Source of the DNA: an uncultured Bacteroides sp.
GTDB taxonomy: Bacteria > Bacteroidota > Bacteroidia > Chitinophagales > Chitinophagaceae
Assembly (NCBI GenBank): GCA_902168085.1
Contig: CABHOP010000084.1
Location: forward strand, 62,001 to 126,000
DNA: 64,000 nucleotides
Reading direction: 5' to 3'
Position 1 is the stretch's first letter. Every line of letters starts with the position of its first letter. Shown here piece after piece: positions 7,616 through 15,520 of this stretch. The position numbers and the translations under genes are program-made. The notes beneath the pieces are model-generated. The model was not told where the DNA came from. It worked only from the letters and a program-made list of their open reading frames with translations, and did not search any database.

Positions 7616-8731
7616 ATGAAGAAGATACTTTTCCTATCTACGCTGGAAAGCGTACCCTGGGGTGGCAGCGAACAGCTATGGAGCGATATGGCCCTGCGCT
7701 TGCTGGATGATGGCTACAAGGTGATGACCAATACGCTGGAATGGCAACAAACGCACCCAAAACTGAAACAAATAGCCGATAAGGGTGGCAAGGTCGTTTT
7801 TCGCCCTAACCCGCATACGGGCGGCAACATCAGTAAAGCGGCTACCGATAAGCTGAAAGGCCTGAGATGGAAAAAGGATGTCTTCGATTTTGCACCTGAT
7901 ATAGTATTCATTAATGAAGGCGGCACGTTTGATAATGCCCTGCACCAGCATGGCGATTGGTTGCGTTCCTTGCAGATACCTTATGTAGTACTTTCCAACT
8001 TCATGCCGGAATATTTATACATGCCGCCTAACGACAGGCATTTCTTTTACAATTTCCTGAGGCAGGCAAAAGAGCTGTGGTTTGTAAGCCGCAGGAATAA
8101 AGAAGTGGCAGAAAGGGTACTGGCAAAAGACCTGCCCCATGCTACGGTTATCACCAACCCTATAAAACTAAATACCCCTCCCGCATCGTACCCCGCTACC
8201 GATACCTGGCATATGGCTACCGTGGCCCGGCTGGAAACAGAAGTGAAGGGTTACGATATACTGATGGAAACCTTTGCACAACCGCAATGGCGCAACCGCA
8301 ATTTTAATGTGAACATATACGGATCGGGCGACCATCTGGAATACCTGCAGGAACTGGCTGCCAATAAGGGGTTGCAGGATAAGGTCATATTCAAAGGCTT
8401 TGTAAACAATATTGTAGAGCTATGGGAGGCCAATCATATTATGCTGATGCCATCGCGGGGAGAAGGTACTCCGCTTTCGCTGCTGGAGGCCAACTATTGC
8501 AGGCGTGCCGCGGTGGTGACCGATGTAGGCGGCAATGCAGATGTGATAGAAGAAGGTGTGAACGGTTTTGTAGCAGAAGCGCCCGTGGTTACCTGCTTTG
8601 CCAATGCCATGGAACGCGCCTGGCAACAACGCGAGCAGTGGGAGCAACTGGGTATCAATGCGCGTATGCGTATAGATGAAAAATATACGACAGATGCCGT
8701 GCAGCAAGCTATTAACAGGCTACTATACTGA
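7616..8731 (+). CDS. Group 1 glycosyltransferase (GT4-like, GT-B fold)
   Basis: 371 residues. The N terminus KKILFLSTLESVPWGGSEQLW contains the glycine-rich acceptor-side loop of GT-B enzymes. The C-terminal domain carries VARLETEVKGYD (near residue 203), the KGFV segment, and MPSRGEGTPLSLLEANYC (near 279) with the EX7E-type donor-binding motif of the family. It probably transfers a sugar from a nucleotide donor to a cell-surface glycan at the inner face of the membrane. It stands alone, not in a polysaccharide cluster, so donor and acceptor cannot be assigned. Confidence 0.88.
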   Translation: MKKILFLSTLESVPWGGSEQLWSDMALRLLDDGYKVMTNTLEWQQTHPKLKQIADKGGKVVFRPNPHTGGNISKAATDKLKGLRWKKDVFDFAPDIVFINEGGTFDNALHQHGDWLRSLQIPYVVLSNFMPEYLYMPPNDRHFFYNFLRQAKELWFVSRRNKEVAERVLAKDLPHATVITNPIKLNTPPASYPATDTWHMATVARLETEVKGYDILMETFAQPQWRNRNFNVNIYGSGDHLEYLQELAANKGLQDKVIFKGFVNNIVELWEANHIMLMPSRGEGTPLSLLEANYCRRAAVVTDVGGNADVIEEGVNGFVAEAPVVTCFANAMERAWQQREQWEQLGINARMRIDEKYTTDAVQQAINRLLY

Positions 8732-8734
8732 AGT

Positions 8735-8775
8735 TCGTTAACCGCTTGTTAACGAGATGCAAAGCCCTGGTTAAC
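8735..8775. promoter_or_regulatory. Phased GTTAAC palindromes, operator-like
   Basis: GTTAAC occurs at 8737-8742, 8748-8753 and 8770-8775, spaced 11 and 22 bp, so all copies face the same side of the helix. The first two lie in an 8-bp inverted repeat TCGTTAAC-cgctt-GTTAACGA. No T tract follows, so this is not a standard terminator. It lies after the glycosyltransferase and upstream of a possible small gene. Confidence 0.35.
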
Positions 8776-8845
8776 GCTGCCCCTGATTTTGAGAAGTGAT
8801 TGTTGGATGTATGATTTTTGTATCAACAACAACAAACACGAACGC

Positions 8846-9004
8846 ATGAACAAACTGACCATTTACTTGAAAACAGCCGTATCACTAACACAGTTACCCT
8901 TTTACTACTTGTCTTACAAGGCAGCTGAAATAAAATACAGGCAGCAGATGAACCCACCGACAGCACCTGTGCCTTCTGTAGCTATAGAGCCTGCTTTCGC
9001 ATAG
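8846..9004 (+). CDS. Possible small protein, 52 residues
   Basis: The stretch 8732-9128 has no large gene. A 52-residue frame starts at ATG 8846 (MNKLTIYLKTAVSLTQLPFY...) and ends PSVAIEPAFA. Its N-terminal third is hydrophobic or amphipathic and the C terminus is proline-rich. No family was recognised. In its favour are an operator-like repeat upstream and a very strong terminator 29 nt after the stop with no other gene in between. It could equally be a non-coding transcript. Confidence 0.4.
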   Translation: MNKLTIYLKTAVSLTQLPFYYLSYKAAEIKYRQQMNPPTAPVPSVAIEPAFA

Positions 9005-9032
9005 TGTAATAACCTTCTGTTAATAAACAGGA

Positions 9033-9059
9033 AGAACCACCACAGGTGGTTCTTTTTTT
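9033..9059 (+). terminator. Strong Rho-independent terminator
   Basis: AGAACCACC-aca-GGTGGTTCT followed by TTTTTT. It ends the transcript that covers the possible 52-residue protein. Confidence 0.85.
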
Positions 9060-9128
9060 ATGCGGAAAAAAAATTGCCGGATGCTGTAACATTTTTGCCC
9101 CTGCCCCGATATACTGGAAACGACAATT

Positions 9129-10061
9129 ATGAAAAGAATTATTACTACACTTTTTATGGCGGCGCTGGCTACTACGCAGGTATCTGCACAAACGGTGCTG
9201 AACGCTACTGCCCTGCCCGCCAATGGTTTTGTTACTAACTTTTATGTAGGTGATAGTGCGGGTGCCGGCGCGGCAGGTGCTAATGTTACCTGGGATTTCA
9301 GTTCGCTGAACTATACGAATGCAGGTACTATTACGGTAGTGGACCCTGCCGGTACACCTAAATATTCAAAATATAGCACTGCCAACCTGTGCCTGGAAAT
9401 AGATGCTATGGGCTTTATGATATACAACTATTACAAAGCCGATGCAAATGCCATCAGCAAGGTAGGCGAGGGTGTAAGCGGTACACTGCCATCTGAAATA
9501 GATTATCTGACCGATAATAAAGTTTGGGCCAAGTTCCCTTTCAACTATAATGAAACAACTACTGACAGCTGGCGTGGTGCCACCGGCAACGGTGTAGATA
9601 CCATACTGTATGATGGCTACGGCACGCTGATAACGCCGTTTGATACGTTTACCAATGTAGTAAGGCTGCGTACTATCAGTAATGATTCTGCCTTTGGCCT
9701 GGATACTACCTATACTTGGTTTGCCACCACGCCCGTAGTGTTTGAAATAATGGAAATGGCCGATGGTGAATCACTGATACTGGAAGAAATGCCAACGGTA
9801 ACTACCGGCATCAAAAACATAGCGCATGAAAATCCTGTACGCATCTATCCCAACCCTGCGAAAGAATACATAACGATAGATGCAGGAAAGGTAAAAGGAA
9901 ACGTAGCGATATACGATGCCACAGGTAAACTGGTGAAACAGGCCGCGATAGATGGCACAACACAAACCATAGCTACTGCCGACCTGAAACCCGGCATCTA
10001 TTTCTACAACCTGGTGGGCAATAACAATAAACAATATAAAGGCACCGTTACTATACAATAA
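9129..10061 (+). CDS. Exported protein with T9SS type A sorting domain
   Basis: 310 residues with a signal peptide (MKRIITTLFMAALATTQVSAQ). Residues about 22-225 form a domain of unknown family, rich in beta-type sequence. The last 75 residues are a type IX secretion C-terminal domain: PVRIYPNPAKEYITI, then VAIYDATGKLVKQ, then LKPGIYFYNL and a final KGTVTIQ. It is therefore expected to cross the outer membrane by T9SS and be released or anchored at the surface. It stands alone between terminators. Function of the N-terminal domain unknown. Confidence 0.88.
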   Translation: MKRIITTLFMAALATTQVSAQTVLNATALPANGFVTNFYVGDSAGAGAAGANVTWDFSSLNYTNAGTITVVDPAGTPKYSKYSTANLCLEIDAMGFMIYNYYKADANAISKVGEGVSGTLPSEIDYLTDNKVWAKFPFNYNETTTDSWRGATGNGVDTILYDGYGTLITPFDTFTNVVRLRTISNDSAFGLDTTYTWFATTPVVFEIMEMADGESLILEEMPTVTTGIKNIAHENPVRIYPNPAKEYITIDAGKVKGNVAIYDATGKLVKQAAIDGTTQTIATADLKPGIYFYNLVGNNNKQYKGTVTIQ

Positions 10062-10080
10062 CACTGCTTCATATACATAC

Positions 10081-10110
10081 AAACGGGTCCTGTTTAAACA
10101 GGACCCGTTT
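10081..10110. terminator. Bidirectional terminator, perfect 30-nt palindrome
   Basis: AAACGGGTCCTGTTT and its exact complement form a 30-nt palindrome between the convergent T9SS gene and osmC-like gene. It has A/T ends suited to termination in both directions. Confidence 0.8.
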
Positions 10111-10134
10111 CTTATATGGCGTGCTTTATAAATA

Positions 10135-10599
10135 CTATTCTGCTACTGCCTGCGGCTGATGTGTAACCGGGAAGTTGACCGAATTGGCAATGAAGCATTT
10201 TTTATGTGCCATATCGTGCAGCGCATTGGCTTTGTCTATCATCGATGCATCTTTTACCGTTACTACCGGATGCAGCGTCACTTCTGTAAACCGTGCAGGG
10301 TCGCCCATGGTGAGCACGCCCGTTGCATTGTCGGTATAGGCCGTAACGATAACACCCGCATCGGCACATAGGTGCAGGTACCACAACATATGGCAGCTGG
10401 ATAACGAATACAGCAAAGCATCTTCAGGATTATGCTTACTGCCGTCTCCGCGAAAAGGTGTATCTGAAGAGCACAATATATCAGGCTTACCATCTATAGA
10501 TAGTGTATGACTGCGTTCGTACGCATCATACTTTACAGTGCCTTCGCCTTTATTACCCGTCCATGTAACTGTAGCAGCGTAGTGGTGTTGTTGGCTCAT
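10135..10599 (-). CDS. OsmC/Ohr-family peroxiredoxin-like protein
   Basis: 154 residues from ATG 10599 (MSQQHHYAATVTW). The longer frame to 10689 adds a stretch not found in the family. The two redox cysteines sit in ILCSSDTPFRGD and LYSLSSCHMLWYL, the second being the conserved SSCHM helix. OsmC-type proteins reduce organic hydroperoxides with these thiols. The C-terminal HKKCFIANSVNFPV segment (the usual AHxxCxxxN pattern) is also typical. It converges on the T9SS gene across a perfect palindrome. Confidence 0.9.
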   Translation of the reverse strand: MSQQHHYAATVTWTGNKGEGTVKYDAYERSHTLSIDGKPDILCSSDTPFRGDGSKHNPEDALLYSLSSCHMLWYLHLCADAGVIVTAYTDNATGVLTMGDPARFTEVTLHPVVTVKDASMIDKANALHDMAHKKCFIANSVNFPVTHQPQAVAE

Positions 10600-10646
10600 T
10601 GTAATAGTTTGAACTAAAATTACAGCTTCTGCCATAATTGAAATAA

Positions 10647-10672
10647 GCCATTCATGATGAAACATGAATGGC
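10647..10672 (-). terminator. Terminator-like hairpin after the 268-residue T9SS gene
   Basis: GCCATTCATG/CATGAATGGC, a 10-bp stem with a 6-nt loop, 26 nt after the stop at 10698. The following T tract is weak (TTATTTCAATT). Confidence 0.5.
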
Positions 10673-10697
10673 GAAATGAATAGTAGCACTACTATAA

Positions 10698-11504
10698 CTA
10701 TTCCTTTACAATGCGGGTGGTAGCATCACCTATCTTTAAAAGATACACACCCGGTTGATATGCTTTTATATCCAGTTGCTGTGTAGCAGCAGGTACGCTG
10801 GCTAATACTTTTCCTGTTATATCTGTTAGCAATGCATCTGTAGTAGTATTGCCCTTGTATTCCCAACGAATGGTATGCGTTGCAGGGTTAGGGTACACGG
10901 TGAAGGCATTGCGGTTGGTAACCGTAGGTACACTTGTTGTGGGTTTCCGTATTTGCAGCACAGTAGATTCCGGTGCATCATCAAAAGTGGTACCCGTGCT
11001 CTGAACATCAGAAAAGCCGCTGCCAACTATCATGTTGAAATCGCCATTCGGGTCTAATACAGACATCTTCATACCCACTATCATTGTTTTGTTGTCGGGC
11101 CTTTGGATGCTTACGGAGCAAGGCATAGGCGCTGCAAGGGTGCCAATGTCTGCATGCACCACTCCCGGCTCCATAAGCCCGTTCTGGTAAACAAATAGTG
11201 CATGATCATACTTCATAGATGTGTTGGTGCCCGACCATGCCTGGCCTGTTGTGCCAACAAGGTTGGTATCCAGTCCGAACATAAAGCCTATATGGCTCGA
11301 TGCCAGCATCTGCGAATGGGTCTCTATTTTAAACCATATACTGTCTTTAGCTGTATTGATGCGGTAAGATATTTTGCTGATGTCTTGCACATCCTGTGTT
11401 TCATCACCTGCTGCATCGGTAGTTAACAGTGTATATGTTTGTGCGTGGCTTGTTTGCGTTGATAACAATAAAATTATAACGGCGAGTAGATTTAATCTTT
11501 TCAT
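10698..11504 (-). CDS. Exported protein with T9SS type A sorting domain
   Basis: 268 residues with a signal peptide (MKRLNLLAVIILLLSTQTSHAQ). Residues about 23-190 form a beta-rich domain (TYTLLTTDAAGDETQDVQDI...) of unrecognised family. The C-terminal region is a T9SS sorting domain: FTVYPNPATHTIRWEY, ALLTDITGKVLAS, YQPGVYLLKIGD and a final RIVKE. It is expected to be secreted to the surface. It lies alone; the 281 bp upstream (11505-11785) contain no convincing gene. Confidence 0.85.
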   Translation of the reverse strand: MKRLNLLAVIILLLSTQTSHAQTYTLLTTDAAGDETQDVQDISKISYRINTAKDSIWFKIETHSQMLASSHIGFMFGLDTNLVGTTGQAWSGTNTSMKYDHALFVYQNGLMEPGVVHADIGTLAAPMPCSVSIQRPDNKTMIVGMKMSVLDPNGDFNMIVGSGFSDVQSTGTTFDDAPESTVLQIRKPTTSVPTVTNRNAFTVYPNPATHTIRWEYKGNTTTDALLTDITGKVLASVPAATQQLDIKAYQPGVYLLKIGDATTRIVKE

Positions 11505-11785
11505 AAATGGCTTTTAAAATAAACAATGGTTTCCGGCCGGGATTGAATGGAAGACCTATGGCTATTTATAAAAGGTTTGGTGCTGTTTATGAAGGTTTCA
11601 ATCTGCTTGTACGTACATGCAAAAATTGTTTTAAATCAATAATTAAAAACGGCGCAATGCATTGCAACACTGACATAAGGTTTACGCAGGAAAGAAATTC
11701 TTTACGACACGATAAATATTTTTAAAAAAATACTTATGCTATACTAACTAGGTCACGGTTTTATCATGTGCTTAGTGCGATTTTT
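11505..11785. other. Intergenic region without a supported gene
   Basis: 281 bp between the starts/ends of flanking minus-strand genes. A 72-codon plus-strand frame (11507-11725) has no recognisable features and is probably chance. The part near 11720-11830 is AT-rich. Nothing else was identified. Confidence 0.5.
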
Positions 11786-12394
11786 TTATTTACCGATATT
11801 TACCCTCTCATTAACTACCGCTAATATTTGCCTGAAAGCTTCAGTATCCATCAGCTCTGGTGCCGGTGTAGGTGTGTGCGGTTCGGCTTTATGGGCTTGC
11901 AGAAAGTATTGCATCCATATATTGCTATGCCATTCGCCCAGTTTGTAACCAATGTTTTTAAACAAGCCTATGTCTTCAAATCCCACTGCCCTGTGAAACG
12001 CTACACTGGCAGTGTTGGTTGAAAGAATGCTGGCATAAATGCTGTAATAGCCTTGCAGCTTCATCATATCGAACAGGGCGGCATACAGCACACGTGCTAC
12101 ACCTTTACGATGGTGTTTCTCTGCCAGGTACACGGTCGATTCTGCACACCATTGGTAAGCAGTGCGCTCGCGGTGGGTGCTGCCATAAACATAGCCTAAT
12201 ATCTCACCATTGCCTTCGCATACCAGCCAGGGATATTTTGCGGTTATCTTTTCTACCTTCTCTTCAAATGCCTGCAGCGATGGCACATCATACTCAAAGG
12301 TGTTGGCGGTATGTAATACGTAAGGTGCATACACCGCTAATAGTTTTTCTGCATCGGCAAAGGTGGCCGTCCGTATGTGTAGTTTGTTATCCAT
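11786..12394 (-). CDS. GNAT acetyltransferase, phosphinothricin N-acetyltransferase-like
   Basis: 202 residues. GNAT motif A is at ESTVYLAEKHHRKGVARVLYAALF (residues about 88-111, with the Q/RxxGxG/A acetyl-CoA loop seen as HRKGVA). The N-terminal VYAPYVLHTANTFEYDVPS and the later SILSTNTASVAFHRAVGFE segment are typical of the PAT/Bar/YncA group, which acetylates phosphinothricin, methionine derivatives or related amino acids. The last 40 residues (HTPTPAPELMDTEAFRQIL) are an unusual extension beyond the domain. Substrate not predictable. Confidence 0.85.
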   Translation of the reverse strand: MDNKLHIRTATFADAEKLLAVYAPYVLHTANTFEYDVPSLQAFEEKVEKITAKYPWLVCEGNGEILGYVYGSTHRERTAYQWCAESTVYLAEKHHRKGVARVLYAALFDMMKLQGYYSIYASILSTNTASVAFHRAVGFEDIGLFKNIGYKLGEWHSNIWMQYFLQAHKAEPHTPTPAPELMDTEAFRQILAVVNERVNIGK

Positions 12395-12412
12395 ATCAAA
12401 AGGTTTAAAACA

Positions 12413-12440
12413 AAACGCCCCGCAGCAGTGCGGGGCGTTT
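12413..12440 (-). terminator. Terminator of glnN
   Basis: AAACGCCCCGCA/TGCGGGGCGTTT with a 4-nt loop, followed by T-rich sequence on the minus strand, 7 nt after the glnN stop. Confidence 0.85.
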
Positions 12441-12447
12441 CAACTCA

Positions 12448-14640
12448 TTAGCGTAAGTACAGCAGCTCACGATATTTCGGCAGCGGCCATGTCTTATCAT
12501 CTACCAGCAGCTCCAGCTTGTCTGCATGGTAGCGTATCTTATCAAAGTATGTTTTCACATCGTTGCAATACATCGCAGCGCGCTTGTGCATATCATCCAC
12601 GTTATTAGCCTTCTTGCGGGCTTCAATCATCGCTTCTACATTATCATTAATGTTCTGGATGTGTCCGCTTATCACTTTTGCCAGGTTCAGTTGCGCCTTG
12701 TAGCTGCTTTCACCCAGGCCCACTTCTTTCAGGCCTTTTATGTTTTCTACCAGCACATTCTGATAGTTAACGGCTGCAGGCAATACATGGTTGGTAGCTA
12801 TGTAGCCCAGTATACGCGCTTCTATCTGCACTTTCTTCACGTAGTCTTCCAGCAGTATCTCGTGGCGGGCTTCCAGTTCGCGTTCGCTGTAGATGCCGTT
12901 ATCGAAGAATACTTTCTTGGCAGCATCGGTCACAAACGCATCCAGTGCCTCAGGTGTCGTTTTAAAGTTGTTCAGGCCACGTTTCTTAGCTTCTTCTGCC
13001 CATGCTTCGCTATAGTTATCACCTTCAAAGCGTATTTTCTTCGATTCGGCAATATATTTACGCAGTACGTGCATCAGGGCTATTTCTTTCTTCTCGCCTT
13101 TTTCTATCAGTGCATCTACTTCACGCTTAAAGTTTTTCAGGCTTTGTGCCATGATGGTGTTCAGTACGGTCATAGGCGAACCGCAGTTGGCAGAAGAACC
13201 TACCGCGCGGAACTCGAACTTGTTACCTGTAAAGGCAAACGGGCTGGTACGGTTGCGATCGGTATTATCCATCAGCAGCTCCGGTATTTGCTTGTGGATG
13301 TCCAGCTTCAGTATCACTTCATCCTGCTCGCTGAATTTATCTTTCACCCTTGTTTCTATTTCATCCAGCACCTCTGTCAGGTATTTACCTATATATACAG
13401 ATATGATAGCAGGAGGCGCCTCGTTGGCACCCAGGCGGTGGTCGTTATTGGCAGATGCGATAGCTGCACGCATCAGGTCTGCATGGTCGTGTACCGCCTT
13501 AATGGCATTCACAAAGAAGGTAAGGAACATCAGGTTGGTACGTGGTGTTTTACCCGGTGCCAGCAGGTTTACACCTGTATCGGTAGCAAGGCTCCAGTTG
13601 TTGTGCTTACCACTACCATTCACGCCTGCAAATGGTTTTTCGTGCAGCAGCACTTTCAGTTTGTGGCGTTTGGCTACTTTATTCATCACGTCCATCAGCA
13701 GCGAGTTGTGGTCTACTGCTATGTTCGCTTCTTCAAATATCGGTGCACATTCAAACTGGCATGGTGCTACCTCGTTGTGGCGGGTGCGCAGGGGTATACC
13801 CAGTTTGTAAGATTCCTGTTCGAAATCCTGCATGAACTCATACACACGGTCAGGGATAGAACCGAAATAGTGATCTTCCAGTTGCTGGCCTTTGGCGGGC
13901 GAGTGGCCTACCAGTGTGCGGCCGCACATTACCAGGTCGGGGCGTGCATTGGCCAGGGATTCATCTACTACAAAGTATTCCTGTTCCCAACCCAGTGTAG
14001 TGGTTATTTTGCTTACATTTTTATCAAAGTAATGGCATACATCTACCGCTGCTTTGTCCAGTGCGGCGATTGATTTCAGCAAAGGTGCTTTATAGTCCAG
14101 CGATTCGCCATTGTAGGCTATGAAGATGGTAGGGATACACAGTGTTTTACCGTGGCCCGCTTCCATAATGAAGGCAGGAGAAGAAGGGTCCCACGCGGTA
14201 TAACCACGGGCTTCAAAAGTGGCACGGATACCACCATTCGGGAAACTGCTCGCATCAGGTTCCTGTTGTATCAATGCATCACCGTCAAATATTTCAATAG
14301 CCGTACCATCGCTTTTAATGGTAAAGAAAGAATCGTGTTTTTCGGCAGTAGTACCGGTAAGCGGTTGAAACCAGTGCGTAAAGTGGGTAACACCACGCTC
14401 TTCGGCCCAGGCTTTCATACCTGCAGCCACCTGGTCTGCCATCTTACGGTCTATCTTTGTTCCCGATTTGGCTGAGTTCATCAGGCTTTTGTAAGCCTCA
14501 TCGCTCAGGTATTCGCGCATAGCGCGACCGGTAAATACATTGCTGGCAAACATGCTGGTAATGCGCTTACCACCATAATGGGCTACCTTTTTTTCTTCGG
14601 AAGCCATTTCTTGCAGAGCGAGATAACGAAGTGATGACAT
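12448..14640 (-). CDS. glnN: Glutamine synthetase type III
   Basis: Forms glutamine from glutamate, ammonia and ATP. At 730 residues it matches the large GSIII class found in Bacteroidota and some cyanobacteria, not GSI (about 470). Diagnostic stretches are THWFQPLTGTTAEKHDSF near residue 88 (the GSIII-specific substrate loop), GWEQEYFVVD near 217, HNEVAPCQFECAPIFEE near 293, NGSGKHNNWSL near 340 and NRTSPFAFTGNKFEFR near 470. It is monocistronic with its own terminator, and the promoter carries a large palindrome that may be a nitrogen-responsive operator. Confidence 0.97.
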   Translation of the reverse strand: MSSLRYLALQEMASEEKKVAHYGGKRITSMFASNVFTGRAMREYLSDEAYKSLMNSAKSGTKIDRKMADQVAAGMKAWAEERGVTHFTHWFQPLTGTTAEKHDSFFTIKSDGTAIEIFDGDALIQQEPDASSFPNGGIRATFEARGYTAWDPSSPAFIMEAGHGKTLCIPTIFIAYNGESLDYKAPLLKSIAALDKAAVDVCHYFDKNVSKITTTLGWEQEYFVVDESLANARPDLVMCGRTLVGHSPAKGQQLEDHYFGSIPDRVYEFMQDFEQESYKLGIPLRTRHNEVAPCQFECAPIFEEANIAVDHNSLLMDVMNKVAKRHKLKVLLHEKPFAGVNGSGKHNNWSLATDTGVNLLAPGKTPRTNLMFLTFFVNAIKAVHDHADLMRAAIASANNDHRLGANEAPPAIISVYIGKYLTEVLDEIETRVKDKFSEQDEVILKLDIHKQIPELLMDNTDRNRTSPFAFTGNKFEFRAVGSSANCGSPMTVLNTIMAQSLKNFKREVDALIEKGEKKEIALMHVLRKYIAESKKIRFEGDNYSEAWAEEAKKRGLNNFKTTPEALDAFVTDAAKKVFFDNGIYSERELEARHEILLEDYVKKVQIEARILGYIATNHVLPAAVNYQNVLVENIKGLKEVGLGESSYKAQLNLAKVISGHIQNINDNVEAMIEARKKANNVDDMHKRAAMYCNDVKTYFDKIRYHADKLELLVDDKTWPLPKYRELLYLR

Positions 14641-14641
14641 T

Positions 14642-14689
14642 AGATTAAATTTTACGCAAATGTAAAATTAATCTCCGCAAACTGCCAAA
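14642..14689 (-). promoter_or_regulatory. Promoter of glnN with large palindrome over the -7 element
   Basis: On the minus strand TTTG (14689-14686), a 21-nt spacer and TACATTTG (14664-14657) match the Bacteroidota consensus TTTG-N19-21-TAnnTTTG. An inverted repeat, AGATTAAATTTTAC at 14642-14655 against GTAAAATTAATCT at 14662-14674 (one base missing in one arm), is centred on the -7 and start region. The inner core is TTTTAC-N6-GTAAAA. Confidence 0.6.
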
Positions 14690-14736
14690 TTTTTAATCAA
14701 ATTAACCTGAAAATGATATATTATTAAAATATTGTT

Positions 14737-15381
14737 TTATTTGCTGAATGGATGGAAAAGCGCATGATGTACGATATAAGCGCATGCAAATTCTTCACTT
14801 ACAATGCCTTGTGCATTTATTTCTCTTTTAGGCTGTGTTAAATGCATAAATATTTTAATGTCAAAATAATCGGCAACGGCTTCTATTTCTCTGATATGGA
14901 TATGGTCGGCAAATTCTACCCCGCGCCTGCCCTGCCATTTATAGGCGGCTTCTTTACTGCTCCAGGCCAGGGTTAGTAGTTGGCTATCGTTTTTAAATAG
15001 CGCCTGCTCATCTGCCGACAGAAATTTGTGCTGCAGTGCCTCCATACGCGGGTGCCAGCATTGTATATCTATGCCGCATTCCACATACGGGCTTACCACC
15101 GCAGCTACATAGGGCCACGAGTGGGAGATGGAAAAATAATATCCATTATTATCTATTCTTGGCTTGTCATGCTCATCCGGCTTGATATTCAGCAGGGGGA
15201 AATCTTCTTTCAGGTGCTTCAGCAGGAAGCGCCCTGCCAGGTACTCCATCCACCGTTTCTCCGATTTTATTTCCGGTGCCGGCAATTCGGTGCGCTCCAG
15301 GAAAAAACTTTCCGGCTCTTCTATCTTCCATATCGCCGCCAGGCTATACTTATCGCTGCTCCATTCTTTATATAAAGACAT
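14737..15381 (-). CDS. 4'-phosphopantetheinyl transferase superfamily protein
   Basis: Moves the phosphopantetheine arm from CoA to a serine of acyl- or peptidyl-carrier proteins. 214 residues, the Sfp-like size rather than the short AcpS size. The magnesium/CoA motifs are visible: FSISHSW near residue 83, ECGIDIQ near 102 (the G-[IV]-D motif) and LAWSSKEAAYKWQGRRG near 138 (the W-x-x-KEA-x-K motif). It diverges from dcd. Its -7 element TAATTTTG lies 5 nt before the ATG, and the upstream box there is mirrored at dcd. The target carrier protein is not in the window. Confidence 0.92.
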   Translation of the reverse strand: MSLYKEWSSDKYSLAAIWKIEEPESFFLERTELPAPEIKSEKRWMEYLAGRFLLKHLKEDFPLLNIKPDEHDKPRIDNNGYYFSISHSWPYVAAVVSPYVECGIDIQCWHPRMEALQHKFLSADEQALFKNDSQLLTLAWSSKEAAYKWQGRRGVEFADHIHIREIEAVADYFDIKIFMHLTQPKREINAQGIVSEEFACAYIVHHALFHPFSK

Positions 15382-15386
15382 AGCAT

Positions 15387-15422
15387 CAAAATTAGCTGAT
15401 TAGCTGATGTGCCGATTAGCTA
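15387..15422 (-). promoter_or_regulatory. Promoter of the phosphopantetheinyl transferase gene with mirrored 24-bp box
   Basis: TAATTTTG (15394-15387) is a perfect -7 element 5 nt before the ATG at 15381. Four nt upstream lies a 24-bp box (15399-15422), which recurs inverted in front of dcd with one mismatch. Confidence 0.55.
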
Positions 15423-15477
15423 ACAACGGATTTAATCAACACGCCCCAATATTCACATATTACAAACATTAGCTAAT

Positions 15478-15515
15478 TAGCTAATCGGCATATCAGCTAA
15501 TTGACATTATATTTG
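15478..15515 (+). promoter_or_regulatory. Promoter of dcd with mirrored 24-bp box
   Basis: TATATTTG (15508-15515) is a perfect -7 element 5 nt before the dcd ATG. The 24-bp box at 15478-15501 (TAGCTAATCGGCATATCAGC then TAAT) is the inverted copy of 15399-15422 with a single mismatch. Confidence 0.55.
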
Positions 15516-15520
15516 CCTCC

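Noticed and set aside
11507-11725. 72-codon plus-strand reading frame
   Set aside because: No conserved features, no terminator or promoter support; probably chance in an intergenic stretch.
12526-14073. 515-codon plus-strand reading frame
   Set aside because: It lies wholly antisense to glnN, has no family features, and its composition mirrors the codon use of the true gene on the other strand.
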